Shown in pieces: positions 21,201-36,200 of a stretch of DNA of 64,000 nt. This stretch comes from Liolophura sinensis (Eukaryota; Mollusca; Polyplacophora; Chitonida; Chitonidae), in NCBI RefSeq assembly GCF_032854445.1, contig NC_088297.1, forward strand, positions 13,257,335 through 13,321,334, in the 5' to 3' direction. A program made the position numbers and the translations under genes. Numbering within the stretch: the stretch's first letter is position 1; every line of letters starts with the position of its first letter. The notes under the pieces are model-generated. The model saw nothing but the letters and a program-made list of their open reading frames with translations, had not been told where the DNA came from and ran no database searches.

Positions 21201-24200
21201 TGTATGTTCCATTCATGAGGATGTGTTGTCAGAGGTGTATGTTCCGTTCATGTGGATGTGTTGTCAGAGGTGCATGCTGTGTTCATGTGGATGTGTTGTC
21301 AGAGGTGTGTGTTCCATTCATGTGGATGTGTTGTTAGAGGTGTATGTTGTGTTCATGTGGATGTGTTGTCAGAGGTGCATGCTGTGTTCATGTGGATGTG
21401 TTGTCAGAAGTGCACATGTATGTCCATGTATGCTACAATTTTAAAGCTGTTCTAGCCTCTATAAGTACTGTGCTAATGAAGGGACGTCAAATTAAGATGG
21501 TTTTAAACTAATAGATTTGAAAAAGGTATTATATATCAGCATGCTTTATGTGGTTTTTCTCAAGACTCTCAGGTTTCGGATTATCAAATCCTTGCCCTGT
21601 GCATACTAGACTGAAGAGTGTAAATAAAACCCAAGATACCTGGCCACTGATCCGGTGATTGTGCTGTTCCCCTCCCATACTGTATGCCAGACATGATGAT
21701 ACAACCAGCACTAGCAAGTGGCCTATATCACTACAGGCTGTTTGAACAGCTCTCCTGAGCCCGTGAAATCAGATGCCCCCGCCACAGAAGTTCGGGAGAC
21801 ACTTTCATAAGGCAGCTTAAAGCGCTTGTTTGGGCTGTGTTAAGCACATATATGCATATGCACAAGAGTGTAATCTGTGATACTATCTTAGTTAACTTCT
21901 GTTACTTCAGTCCCAAGGAAAAACTTGGTAGAAATATGAAAATGATATTTGCATGTATTCATTATTTTTCAACCAATATTTTGAAACATTTTGAGAGAAA
22001 TATGGGATGTAGAGAAATAATTTTGCATGGTTTTATAAAGCTTGCATTTTTTTAGTGACACAGGCAAATCATTTTTAGCGTCATGATAATTGTGCACATA
22101 AACCTCCACTGAAATAAGTGCTTTAGTGCGTGAAAAGGTTGAAGATTAATGATGAATAAAATTATAGAACAGAATTGACATCAATGGGTCAAAAGGATTG
22201 AGTATAAATGACACTGACACAGGTCAAAAAGTTTGATATTTGAAGTTCTTCTCAGTGATGATATTGACAAACGTTGAGGTCATTTATTCTGATTTAAAGG
22301 TCTGAAATAAAGTAGGTTCAACTTGTGTTGATATAATTGGAAAACAATGTGTAACAAGATAAAATACAACAAGCATTTATTTTACCTGAAATTATGATCA
22401 ATTTGCATGGTACAAAGCCATCTTTCTGTTGACACAGCATTTGCTTTCATATTATTTTAATAACCATATTTTTTAAAACACAAAGGTTTTCACACCGGTG
22501 AGGCTTTTTAAAAAATGAATAAATTATAATGCTTTTCAGTTTCAGATGATGCTCCTACAGAAACTTGAAAAGATTTTTGCTGATAAATAGTGAAATTATG
22601 GCATGTTAAAGGGGTACAGAATCGATGCTGATTGGCTGACAGAGGAGATGATTTTCTGGGTTAAATCTTCTAGCTTTGGTCACGCTTGAATAAATGTACT
22701 ATACCTAAAATTCAGCTTAGGCAAGATGTAGCCTGGACTTGTCTTTCTCTCACACTAGCCAACCGGAATGGATTTTGTATCCCGTTAAGTGGTCTGGTTA
22801 AAATCAGAATTTGATAAAGATCTGAATGGTTCGACTTAAAAGTTTGAAAAAGTACTGTAAATTTATTTCATGGCCGTTTTAAAAGAACATGTGGATTTTA
22901 AAATGCTGAAAAACTCTTCTGCATGTAGACCACTCCCCAGGGCATTTTTAATAATTAAAGACAAACACCTCTGTCTGCCTATAAACTCTGGATTGAAGAC
23001 CCTTTGCCTCATAAGGGCATTGGATTTGGGTCAGGTTCTAACCTCACTAAACTCAGACCCAGTGACCACTTCCTGTATGGTACTTATACATACTTGGTAT
23101 TTTGATATAACCTTTGTTGTTTAATTATTAATTTCTCATTGCCTTTCTCTTTTGAGAAAATTACTGTGTGTAATAATTACATGTACATGTAGCTGTCATT
23201 CATTTACCCGCCGTACGTGGGAAGGCCTGCCAGCAACTTGCAGATTGTCGTGGGTTTCCCCCGGGCTTTAACAGGTTTCCTCCCACCATAATGCTGGCTG
23301 CCGTAGTACAAGTGAAATATTCTGGAGTACAGCGTAAAACACCAATCAAATAAATAAATAGATAAAATCATTCATTTACATACAAAAAATGTACGTACAT
23401 TCCAAGAAAAATATGTATTTAAAGTAAAGTATCACACATGTATTTAAAGTATTTCTAATCAAATCTATTACGTGTAGATGTGAGAGGTTCATGAAAAATA
23501 AGTAATTAATAAGAGTTGCCTAAGTTTGGGACTCTTCACTTGTTTGCATATTGGAACTGTGACTCTGTGGATTGGAGTGGTTTTACTAATCTTTGATTCA
23601 TCAAACCAAAAATTAACAGGTGTTAGTGAATTGGCTTGAATTGGATTTCACTTCAGATTTTATTAAGAACTGTCAAAATAGCTAGAGGTTAATACAGATT
23701 TCATCAGATGACTTAAGTGGTGAGATTGGATCAGTTTGAAGTCCGGCTAACAGTATGGCGTTATTCCTTGACTGACAGTTACATGTAACAGTAAGAGACA
23801 TGGACATACATGTAGGAAGTTTGACCAACTACAGTTGCATTTACAGTGCATGTACAGTACATTCACTCGTAGGAACACACAAGGTGGGGTTCAAACCCGG
23901 CCTTGGACACGACACTTTTTTTTTCCTCTAGTCTTTCAGGCTCAATATACTTATGCTGTAATTCTTTTTGAATGTTTGCAAAGTGTTTATACATATTCCA
24001 TTTTATACCATACATATTCTGAGGGCCTTATTTTGTGTGAACTGATAAAATTGTTCTGATCATTACTGATTAAAAGTCCTGAAATTAGCCAACCCAACCA
24101 GTGGTTGTTTTGTTTTCAAAATCAAATTAAAAAAGGTGTATAAATCTGACTGAGAATTGGTCTTTCATATGCGAAAAGCTTGAGGAGTTAAGGTATGTAA

Positions 24201-27200
24201 TTTAAAAAAGAAATTAAAATGCGTAAACATTACAAAACATTGCATGTACCAGTGCAGGTCAGCTGTTTATAATACTCCACATCCAGGTGGACTTTACTAA
24301 TGCAAGTTCGTGCTGAGGTTGTGAACAGCATTGGTTGTTGAAGCAAAATCTTCTCACACAAAAGCCAATTTGATACAGTAGTGCCTCACAAAAAATCAAA
24401 CCCATTTTATCAATGGAGTAATGTAATTTTAGTCACAGCGATAACAGGTAATGATCATTCCTCCGCAGTTAGAGCGCGCCAATTGATATCGCAGTCCACT
24501 CGACTGCACATTGCCAACAATGTTGCTAACATAATGTTACTACCAGCTGAAATGATCGCTAACATGGCTGAACATTGTTTTCTTTGTTCAAACAACAAAA
24601 AAAAAAAAGGCTGTACCAAAGAGGAAACCTGATCAACCATGGCCTTTTGTTGAACACAGATTTAACAAGACAGTTTTGCTCTGTATGTCTCTGGAAGAAA
24701 AAAATGTAGGTTTTGTTACTAGACTAACAACCGTATGCTAGATATGGGATTTTTTACATGTACCCAGATTTGCTAAGTGCTAAGCAGAAGTATGTGCATG
24801 TACAAGCCTATACAGAAGCAGTACGACATGAAACTGCTTCATTTTAAAAATTATTATATGCAAGGTAGCCCACATTTACGTGTAGAGAAGGTACAATTGT
24901 GCACATGTGCAATACAAGTACTGTATTCACCCTAAATAACTGAAAATTTCATCGGGGCTGAGGGGGGTTAGCATGCCATTACGGTGAAATGACCCAGGAG
25001 CCTGTCACCAATGCGGTCGCTGTGAGTTCAAGCCCAGCTCATGCTGGCTTCCTCTACGGCTGTAAGTGGAAAGGTCTTCCAGAAACCTGCGGATGTTCGT
25101 GGGTTTCCGGTTTCATTTCACCATAATGCTGGCAGTTATCGTATAAGTAAAATATTCTTAAGTACGGCGTTATAAACATCAATGAAATAAAATTTAAAAA
25201 ATGAAATTTTGTCCACAAAAGTGCATTTTAAGGGCAAGTAATAAACTGTTGCAAAATATTATTTGTGGTGCTGAAAAACTTGCAATTTTCTATTAGAATA
25301 TCCATCATCCCAGTGTTCGCAGCAAACATGAAAACACCATTCTGAAATCAATGTAACTCTCAAAATCAGGAAAAATTAACAAGTTGGTGCAAAATGTGCA
25401 ACTTTGTAGTCAGAAGCAAAATTTTAGTAATTCTCGTACATGTAAGCGATACTTATCTCCCTTCCTTAATTTTTTTTTTTTTTGGTTAAACCTTGTGTGG
25501 TTTCAGCTGAGAAAGTCTATCACCAACCTGCTGATTGTCGTGAGAAACCCCAGGGCTCTGCCCACTTTCCTACTAGAACAAGCTGGCTGCTGTCATATAA
25601 GTTTGCACATAACTGGTGAAATCAAGCCTTGTTTTGGGTTTTGTTCTAATTGTTTATGTAAATTTATGCTTAAAATGTAGCAACTTAAATGTCCTCTTGT
25701 AAAGTCCATTTTATAGTTGTCTGTTCCTCGATCTGAACAATGACCAATGTTTCCTTGTCATTTTTTTTTTTTGCATTAGAACGAGGACTATGATCAGAGC
25801 AGCTTTAACAAGACGTCGTCGTGTCAGTGGCCACTGATCGTCACTGAGAACAAGGCTAGCTGGTATGAGGAAGTTCAGGGGTGTGGCCTGAAATGTCAGA
25901 ACCCGTTGTTCACGGAGGCAGAGCATCAACAGGTGCACATCTTTATCGCCGTGCTCGGCACGCTTTGTTTGATCTGTACACTCTTCACACTGGTGAGTTG
26001 TCATTAGCATCTTCACTATTAGACAGCTCTGGTTTAAATGTTTGTCACTTCCAGCCTTTGGGGCTCATTTCATATCGCAGTTTCATGCTTTAAGCTAGAA
26101 TTGCAATCCAAAATACAGACTTAAACAGAAAGAAATCAGTAAAATTTTGAATGCTTATTCAACAGGTATGATATGGTATTGTAATCTTCATCCGTTTCAC
26201 ATGGTTGCACGGTGTTTATTCAACGTGTGTGATATGGTATTGTAATCTTCATCCGTTTCACATGGTTGCACGGTGTTTATTCAACGTGTGTGATATGGTA
26301 TTGTAATCTTCATCCGTTTCACATGGTTGCACGGTGTTTATTCAACGTGTGTGATATGGTATTGTAATCTTCATCCGTTTCACATGGTTGCACGGTGTTT
26401 ATTCAACGTGTGTGATATGGTATTGTAATCTTCATCCGTTTCACATGGTTGCAAGGTGTTTATTCAAGCATATTCATAAGGCTTTATCCTGTGTAGATTA
26501 ATAAAGTTATACTTTCTGTGAAGCCCTGAAATTGGCCAATCCAACCAATGTAGTTTTGTAGGGCATGAATTGCACCAAAAGTTGCTCTTTCATGTTTGAG
26601 CATCAAGTTGCAAGTAATTTGCTTTATAATGAAGAATACAGTTTTGGATTTCAGCCTGAAATCACTTTGTAAAACAGGCTCCAGTTATTATTTTTAAGAT
26701 TATTCTATTTTTATTGTTACTGGTGCCTTGTTAACAATACCAGCGAACAGATTTTGAATGAAGGATTAGGGTTTTAGTGCCGCATTGACAGAAAGGAAAC
26801 CAAAGTGCTTGTCTTTAGCAACCGTCCTTTTTAAAATGCACAACCCTGACAAAGCCCCTCTTTGCAAGCTTCGTAACCTCATTGGTCACAAATCAATTAG
26901 CGAGAGTAGCACTTTAGTTCTATGAACCAGTGAGAGCAATCTCTAATTCATTTTCCTTTGTGAGCATTTACCTCTATATCATAATTAGCCTATATTTTGA
27001 ACATATTTTATCCTGCATTAATGCAAGATGAACCTGTAATTTTGTACATCTACAAAAAATATTTATTATTTAGTACAGGTGAAATGTTAGGGTATCTTTC
27101 ACTGATTAAAATGATAGTCTACTCAGTTAGATATCACTTTGGTGTTACATTTTGACATTTCGCACCAATGATGTCGAAAAAGAAAACATTTTGTTTCATG

Positions 27201-30200
27201 ATATTCCAGTCTGAGCTCAGCGGGATTGCTGGAAGATAATACATCTTCAGTCAGCCTTTTACATTCCTCCGTCACACATCAGCGACACATGACTTCATAC
27301 CCGTGGACAACGTCACACTGTATACACATCTGTGTAGCCCGTACTTAAAGGGCTAAAAAAACATTGTTCACTTTGTGTAGATACGCAAAAACATGGCAGT
27401 GTCAAAATATAAATATTTATTTATTTATTTATGTATTTGATTGGTGTTTTACGCCATACTCAGGAATATTTCACTAATACAATGGCAGCCAGCATTATTG
27501 TTGGAGGAAACCGGGCACAGCCCAGGGGAAACCCACGACCATCCAGAGATTGCTGCCAGACCTTCCCATGGACTGTTGGAGAGGAAACCAGCATAAGCTA
27601 GACTTAAACTCACAGTGACTGCATTGGTGAGAGGCTTCTGGGTCATTATTATGCGCTAGCGCACTAACCAATTGAGCCACGAAGGCCCCCAAAATATAAA
27701 TATTAAATATAATATTGCACAGTAAAGGTTGAATACCATAAATATTTTTCTTGTGAAAGGTGAAAATAATAACAACATTCCCCCGCTCACTCGAAAAATG
27801 TTTATGATTTTCAACCTTCACTGTACAGTATATTATATTTAATATTATTTTATATTTAATATTATGATTTTACTAAAATCTGTCAATAATATGTTACATG
27901 CACCACCATCTGTTTTATTGCTTGCCTTGGAGAACATTGGTGAGTTATAACATGCTTCCCAGTTTTGTGTCATTTTTGCCTTTCTGGCTGTATATGGTAT
28001 AGATGTAGGTGGTAAATTTAGGCCAGTTGTATTATATGATGGTGTCAGTCCGTTTGTCCGTCTGTATCTCCGTATTATGTCCTCAACAGGTACTGCGTGT
28101 ATTGAGAGCAGGTTTGGCATTTTTACGAACACATACATGCAAAGCACAATGATAACGATGGTGGTATTTCATCATTGATGCTGTGTGCATGTAAAGTACT
28201 GCAAATTACAAAATTCATGACCATTCTCTTGTATGTATTAGAATCCATGCTAAGAGTGAATGATAAAGTACTTCTAAATATGTAGTGAGCAAAAGTTTTG
28301 CATTTTAGTATATGTACGTCTCCTGCAAACAAGCTCTTTTTGAAGCCTTGATCTGAAATCTGATTTTTAATGTTTATTGTTTAATTTCCCTTTCATTTGT
28401 AATGGGATTTTATTGTTAATAAATGTTGGACGTTCTAGAGTTTGGAAGCATTATTTTCTTTCCTGTGTTACTTCACTATCCGGCGAGCGGTAGATCCAGG
28501 GCCAAACCTGGGTCGAGTCACACCTAAGACCTTAAAAGAGGAAATTGTAACTTCCTCGCTTGGCGTTCAGCATGAAGGGGATAGTGCGATGACTGGTTGA
28601 CCCGTATCAGTATAATGGCTCTGGCGGGACAACTTCGGTAAGGCATCTCAGTGAAGCAGCACTAGATAAAAGAGCGGTGGAAATTCATCCTGCAACAAGG
28701 AGGCACGTTACGTACACTCTAAGGATTCCTTCGTTGTCATATGACTGAAAAATTGTAAAGTACTACGTTAAACCCCAAGCACTCACTCACTCTTTTCTGT
28801 GTTACTCCACTATCTGGCATGCCACTGTAAACAGTTTGAGTGGCTTATATACAGAAATGGTTTTCATATTTTCAGTTGACGTTCATCATCGATTGGAAGA
28901 CAGCAAGTCGCTACCCTGCCATGATCCTGTTCTTTGTGAATGCCTGTTTCTTCCTGGGCAGCATCGGCTGGATGGCTCAGTTTGCGGGAAACGCCCGAAA
29001 TGACATAGTCTGCAAGTCTGACGGAACAGTGCGGCAGGGAGAGCCTCAACTTGGGTGAGCTTCTGTGGCATAGTGGTTAGTGTACTAGCACACCACAATG
29101 ATGTGGAAGCCTCTCACCAGTATGGTTCAACCCATGCTGGCTCCCTTTCTGGCAGAATGTGGGTAGGTCTAACATGGGTGACCTCAGTGGGATACCTGGG
29201 GGGCTTCCTTGGTGTAGTGGTTAGTGTCCTAGCACACCACAATGATGTGGGAGCCTCTCACCAGTATGGTCCAACCCATGCTGGCTCCCTTTCTGGCAGA
29301 ATGTGGGAAGGTCTGACATGGGTGAGCTCAATGGGATACCTGGGGGGCTTCCGTGGCTTGGTGGTTAGTGTGCTAGCACACCACAATGATGTGGGAGCCT
29401 CTCACCAGTATGGTCCAACCCATGCTGGCAGAATGTGGGAAAGTCTGACGGCAGCTTACAAAAAATCAGGTCTTTCCCAAGGGGTCAGCTCAGTTTCCTC
29501 CCAGCAATACCATAATGGTGGCCACCATTGTATACGGGGAAATATTCTTAAGTACGATATAAAACTCCAATCAAATAAATAAATAAATTTAAGGCACCTA
29601 TCGAGGAATTCAATAAATTGTTTTATGGTGTAAATTAAACAGTAATGTATACCATTAAACTGAATGCCAAAGGCTTTTGCATACCTGGTAACCTTTTTTT
29701 TTGCTTGAAAAAATTAAACAATAATGTATACCATTAAACTGAATGCCAAAGAGTTTTGCATACCTGGTAACCCTTTTTTTGCTTGAAAAAATTAAACAAT
29801 AATGTATACCATTAAACTGAATGCCAAAGAGTTTTGCATACCTGGTAACCTTTGTTTTTTGCTTGAAAAAATTAAACAATAATGTATACCATTAAACTGA
29901 ATGCCAAAGAGTTTTGCATACCTGGTAACCCTTTTTTTGCTTGAAAAAATTAAACAATAATGTATAGCGTTAAACTGAATGCCAAAGAGTTTTGCATACC
30001 TGGTAACCCTTTCTTTACTTGAAAAAATTAAACAATAATGTGTACCATTAAACTGAATGCCACAGAGTTTTGTATACCTGGTAACCCTTTTTTTGCTTGA
30101 AAAAATTAAACAATAATGTATACCATTAAACTGAATGTCAAAGAGTTTTGCATACCTGGTAACCTTTTTTTGCTTGAAAAAATTAAACCATAATGTATAC

Positions 30201-33200
30201 CATTAAACTGAATGCCAAAGAGTTTTGCATACCTGGTAACCCTTTTTTTACTTGAAAAAATTAAACAATAATGTGTAGCATTAAACTGAATGCCAAAGAG
30301 TTTTGCATACCTGGTAACCCTTTTTTTGCTTGAAAAAATTAAACAATAATGTATAGCTTTAAGTGAATGCCAAAGAGTTTTGCATACCTGGTACCCCCTT
30401 TTTTACTTGAAAAAATTAAACAATAATGTATAGTGTTAAACTGAATGCCAAAGAGTTTTGCATACCTGGTAACCTTTTTTACTTGAAAAAATTAAACAAT
30501 AATGTATAGCGTTAAACTGAATGCCAAAGAGTTTTGCCTACCTGGTAACCCTTTTTTGACTTGAAAAAATTAAACAATAATATATACCATTAAACTGAAT
30601 GCCAAAGAGTTTTGTATACCTGGTAACCCTTTTTTTTGCTTGAAAAAATTAAACAATAATGTATAGCTTTAAGTGAATGCCAAAGAGTTTTGCATACCTG
30701 GTAACCCTTTTTTGACTTGAAAAAATTAAACAATAATGTATAGCGTTAAACTGAATGCCAAAGAGTTTTGCATACCTGGTAACCTTTTTTTTTACTTGAA
30801 AAAATAAACAATAATGTATAGTGTTAAACTGAATGCCAAAGACTTTTACATACCTGGTAACCCTTTTTTTACTTGAAAAAATTAAACAATAATGTGTAGT
30901 GTTAAACTGAATGCCAAAGAGTTTTGCCTACCTGGTAACCCTTTTTTATTTGAAAAAATTAAACAATAATGTATAGTGTTAAACTGAATGCCAAAGACTT
31001 TTACATACCTGGTAACCCTTTTTTATTTGAAAAAATTAAACAATAATGTATAGTGTTAAACTGAATGCCAAAGAGTTTTACATACCTGGTAACCCTTTTT
31101 TTACTTGAAAAAATTAAACAATAATGTATAGCGTTAAACTGAATGCCAAAGAGTTTTGCATACCTGGTAACCCTTTTTTTACTTGAAAAAATTAAACAAT
31201 AATGTGTAGCGTTAAACTGAATGCCAAAGAGTTTTACATACCTGGTAACCTTTTTTTTGCTTGAAAAAATTGAACAATAATGTGTAGTGTTAAACTGAAT
31301 GCCAAAGAGTTTTGCATACCTGGTAACCTTTTTTACTTGAAAAAATTAAACAATGATGTATAGCGTTAAACTGAATGCCAAAGAGTTTTGCATACCTGGT
31401 AACCCTTTTTTTACTTGAAAAAATTAAACAATAATGTATAGCATTAAACTGAATGCCAAAGAGTTTTGCATACCTGGTAACCTTTTTTTTGACTTGAAAC
31501 CCTGTATTCATATTAAAGTTTGTATATGTATTATTTGTCTCCTGATAAATTGTTCTTCTTGCCCCATATTGCTTAGCTGGTGTCATTCATAAAAAGCCGA
31601 GAGTTAAATATAGAAATGACCAGTCGCGATGGTACACACTACATTGTAGCTGATGTCCATCAGCAAAGCGATCAGGCAAAAATTCGAAAGTGGAGAATTT
31701 GTTCAAATGCGCTTGCAAAGAAGCTAAACTTGGAAGTAATGTCAGGCTGCAGGGCCAAAGACAGCTTTGCTAATTTAGGCACCCAGTTAGTTGGCTAATT
31801 TGGGCTGATATGCCTGTTTTGTTTTGTAAATTCAGTTCACACGAATATAAGGAATTTTTAGGGTATTGAAGTTAAAGGGGACCAGTCAGTCAGCTCGCAG
31901 CAGGACCTTTACCACTGGATGGATTTTTCCACTCATACAGGCGTATTTTGTGAATTTTTAAAAATCCGCCTAGTGTGTCCGTGCCGGTGATGGTGTATTT
32001 TGCTGGGGATCTTGTTGGCCCCGAAATCAACTTGCATTAAACATATCAGATACTAGTGAAGAAATATGCTGGCGATATCACTCTGTCCGCGTAGTGTGTC
32101 CGCACCAGCAAATTTCCAGACGATGGAGCTGACCAATCAAACAGCGCAGAATTGTGTTGACCTGTGACATTTTGTTTGTGTCATATGGTTTACTGGGTCA
32201 CATGACATAACCTAGTCCACCTAGTGTGTCTCTTTATTGATATCAAATGTTCATCATGATGATGTCACATTAAAGACAGTATCAGTTTACAATAAAAACA
32301 GATACAACATTGTAACAGTGTAGAAGTTTGATACAACATTGTAACAGTGTAGAAGTTTGATACAACATTGTAACAGTGTAGAAGTTTGATACAACATTGT
32401 AAGTGTAGAAGTCCACCTTGTGGGATTAAAAAATTAATCGAATCCCCATTCCTCATAATTTGGTCTTTTTTGGGATATGTTCTTATTTGGTTGCTCCTAA
32501 AGGTTACCAGAATGTCATTATATTTGTCCCTGGCCTGCCTTGTAGAACAAGCCCCTGGCCCGGGGATCACAAAACTGTCTTAGACTTAAGTCAGCCTTGG
32601 TCTGAGTTTCAAAACCGTTTACTGCAGTAAAATTATGGCTCATCTTAGAAATTTTTATTTTAGTACTTAGAGTCGTCCTAGATTTACATGACAGAATTGA
32701 AAATTACCGCTTAAGTTCAAAAATTAGCTCAGCACAAATTAAGACTAAGTCTGACTTAAGTGTAAAGACTGCTTAGTGATCCTGAGGCCTGGTGTCCCTC
32801 TGTAGCGGTTTTGTTTGTGTTACTTTATTCCTAAATCTGCTGGTCCATTTCAGAAGCGAAGAGTCCGCGTCTTGCACAATTGTGTTTCTGGTGGTTTACT
32901 ACTTCCTGTTAGCGGGCGTCACATGGTTTGTCATGCTGTCTTACGCCTGGCACATCACCTTCCGGGAGATGGGAACCCCACGCAACTCGCTGTCCAACAA
33001 AACCTCGTATTTCCACATCATATCCTGGTGCTTCCCACTTGTCCTCTCCATTATCTGCCTGGCCATATCAGAGGTAATTCTTACTCTCACTTTGCTTCAG
33101 TTTTTTTGCACATGCCTGCATGGTTACTGGCATTACTATTAAAGATAAAGCCAGAAATTACAGTTTTTGTGCTTCACGGCAGACAAAATGTGTTAAAGGT

Positions 33201-36200
33201 GAATTGCAGAACCTTAAATTGTTACAAAAAGTATTGCCAAAAGGCTTTTCATGTTAGTGTATAATAAAGTGAGTATTTTGGAGGTCTTTTTCAGAAAATA
33301 ATTCATGTAAGTGTAATTCCAGTATTTTTTAAAAAGAAATCTTTACATTTTGTACAAAAAAATAACAATCAAAAAGTTTTGGTCTTAGATCAAAAAGCTT
33401 TGCAGTTCATCTTTAAGTGACAGCAGTGAATTACTGTACATTTATATCTGCACTTTGTTTAATTTCACTTTGGTCTGGTCTCACTGTGGTCTTGTATGGT
33501 TTCACTTTGGTGTGTGGTTTCACTTTCACTTTCGCTTCAGATTGATGGGGATTCTGTGAGTGGCATCTGTTTTGTGGGCTATTTCACACACTCTGTGAGA
33601 GCCATCTTTGTCTTAGCACCAATAACTCTGGTCATGATAGCGAGCCTGGTATTTCTGGTTATGGGTAAGTTGCATGTTTTTTGTTGATTTTTCAGAAAAA
33701 GTAAAAACCCAAAATTATCAACAATTTAACCAGTAAAGTATAAACTTAGAGACAGTTTTTGGCACATTTTTGCAGATTTTTCAGAAAAAATGGAACCTTA
33801 AATTGTCAATAAATTCAACCAATGAAATATAAATTTGATGCAATTTTAACATGTAGAAGACTAAAATGTATTGTACAGGTAGGGGGCATATATGAACTTC
33901 ACGGAAATTGCAAAATGCATATAACATGTCAAGATTAGATAATATTTCTCCAATATTTCAAAGGTGATGGATGTGTAAGTGGTTGAGAATGATTTAATAA
34001 CCTAGGTGGCACTTTAACTGAAAACGTTTGTAACGCTCTTATACAGCGCGTGAAAAAGTACATGGAATTAATTTATGACGCTTTGTGAAAGTGGTTTATT
34101 CTGCTATGATTTACTTGAGTAGATAAACTCAACAATATAGAATGTGCTGCTTCAAAGATATTTGATTACATTAAAACGGGTTAGTGCTATCAGGTTGAGA
34201 ATTACATCTAGAGAAGAGGTCACCAGAGGGCTAGGAGAGGGTGTTAATTTAGAAGCATTATGGGACAAAGGGAGTCAAGGGAGATAACTCCTACTGCAGA
34301 TCTGGTTTTAGTCTGATTGCACAGTATCTAAACAACCACCTTTACAGGTCTCATCACACTGGTCAAGCTGAAGAAAGGCACACCCGGATTTATCAGCAAT
34401 AAAGCCACAGCCAAAATCCGGGAAACCATTCTACGTATAGGTATGTGATGGTTGCAGTGCTTATATTGAGTCATTGAGCTATTTTATTGGGGCCTCCGTC
34501 CAGGCCAAGTGATTAGCATGCTAGCGCAGCACAAATACCCAGTGAGACTCTTACAAATGTGACCTCTGTGTGTTGAAGTCTAGGTCATGCAGGTTTCCGC
34601 TACGGTCCTAAATGGGAAGGTCTGTCAGCAACCTGTGAATGGTTATGAGTTTCCCCCCAGGGTCTGCCTGGTTTCCACCCTCCATAATGCTGGCAGCCGT
34701 CGTAGAAGTGAAATATTCTTGAGTACGGCTTAAAACAGCGATCAAATAAATAAACAAATAAATAAATTTATTTTATTTAATCCGTGTTTAATGCTATACC
34801 CAAGAACTACGCAGCTTATTAAATCTGTCAGTCAAATTTGTTAACATACTGTCTTAATACTGGCCTCCCAGTTCAAAGTCAACAAGAAATTTAATACAGG
34901 AATGTCGCAGCTGACGGACACAGTAATGAAACTTAACATTTGCCTTGCAAGTGAAAATACATGTGGAAATGTGTGTAAGTGAGAATACATGTGGAAATGT
35001 GTGCAAGTGAAAAGACGTGGAAATGTGTGCAAGTGAAAATACATGTGGAAATGTGTGCAAGTGAAAATACACATGGAAATGTGTGCAAGTGAAAATATAT
35101 GTGGGCAAGCAAAACGTCCAGATGGGCTTTTAAAGCACTGCAAAATCACTGTGCTTTATTTCACTGTCCATTAATCTCTGTGATTTCATAGGTGATGGGT
35201 ATTGACAGTCATAAATGGCACATGTTACCAGACTAATGATTGGTAAAACAGTGCCATTTGAATGGACAAGCGTTTTCTACAGAAGTCACATGATTTTATG
35301 GGATATATCAGAGCAAAGAATCTTTGAAAATCACTTGCCCTCAGGGCAACTATCTCAAAGAGTTAAGTTCCAGGCGCAGTGACCCAGGAGCCTCGCCCCA
35401 GTGTGGTTGCTGTGAGTTATTGTTCAGCTCATGCTGTCTTCCCCTCCAGCTGTACCTCGGAAGGTCTCACAGCAACCTGTTAATGGTTGTGGGTTTCCCA
35501 CGTGCTCTGTCCAGTTTCCTTTCACCATTATGCTGGCGTATTAGTGAAATATTCTTGAGCACAGCATAAAACACCAGTCAACTAAGTATTTCAACTCAAT
35601 GGTAACAGTCTTTTTCCTCTCTCTTTTCAGGAATTTTTGCATTTTTAGCTGTAGCCTTCATGTTCATCACCTTCGCAGTTCACCTTTATATTTTCACCAA
35701 TGAGCAGGCTTGGAGAGATAGCCTGCGAGACTATATTTAGTAAGTTAGCCCACACCAGTTTTAATGGTTGTTTTTCTGGCAGAATTAACCTTTTTCAATG
35801 TGAGAGGAGGGTATAAAAATATAACGTGAAAACCATCTCATTTGTGAAAAATGTTTACTATCTTGAAAATTTTCTTCTGTTGAAGAAATATCTACTTGAT
35901 CGGAAAGCCAGGAAAAACAAGAGAATCGTAAAAATATCAAAATTCGACAAAATAAAAAAGGTGGATTTTCGTTTTCATTTTTTCATTCCATTTTTTGAAT
36001 TTTTTAGTGCTGATTCTCCTGGAGTGAAGGAACTTTCATGTTATAGTTTGTTGGCTTCCAACATCAATACAGTACGATGTTTCACTTTTTTATTATTGTA
36101 GCATCTTTTGATTGCCGAAAAAGAATAAGAGTAATAAAAAATTTCACTGAATCAGAAGTTTAGTGGGAAGCTCTGGCCAGTTGCTTGTGACAGGAAAGTT

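Noticed and set aside
19079-21455. Cysteine-rich repeated proteins ([17 protein letters not shown] type) that resemble a metallothionein or venom-like peptide
   Set aside because: All three forward frames are open through a 35-bp array; frames cycle through the same peptides, so this is an artefact of a GT-rich minisatellite.
29055-29582. Repeated protein [18 protein letters not shown]
   Set aside because: Translation of the triplicated SINE head; no independent coding evidence.
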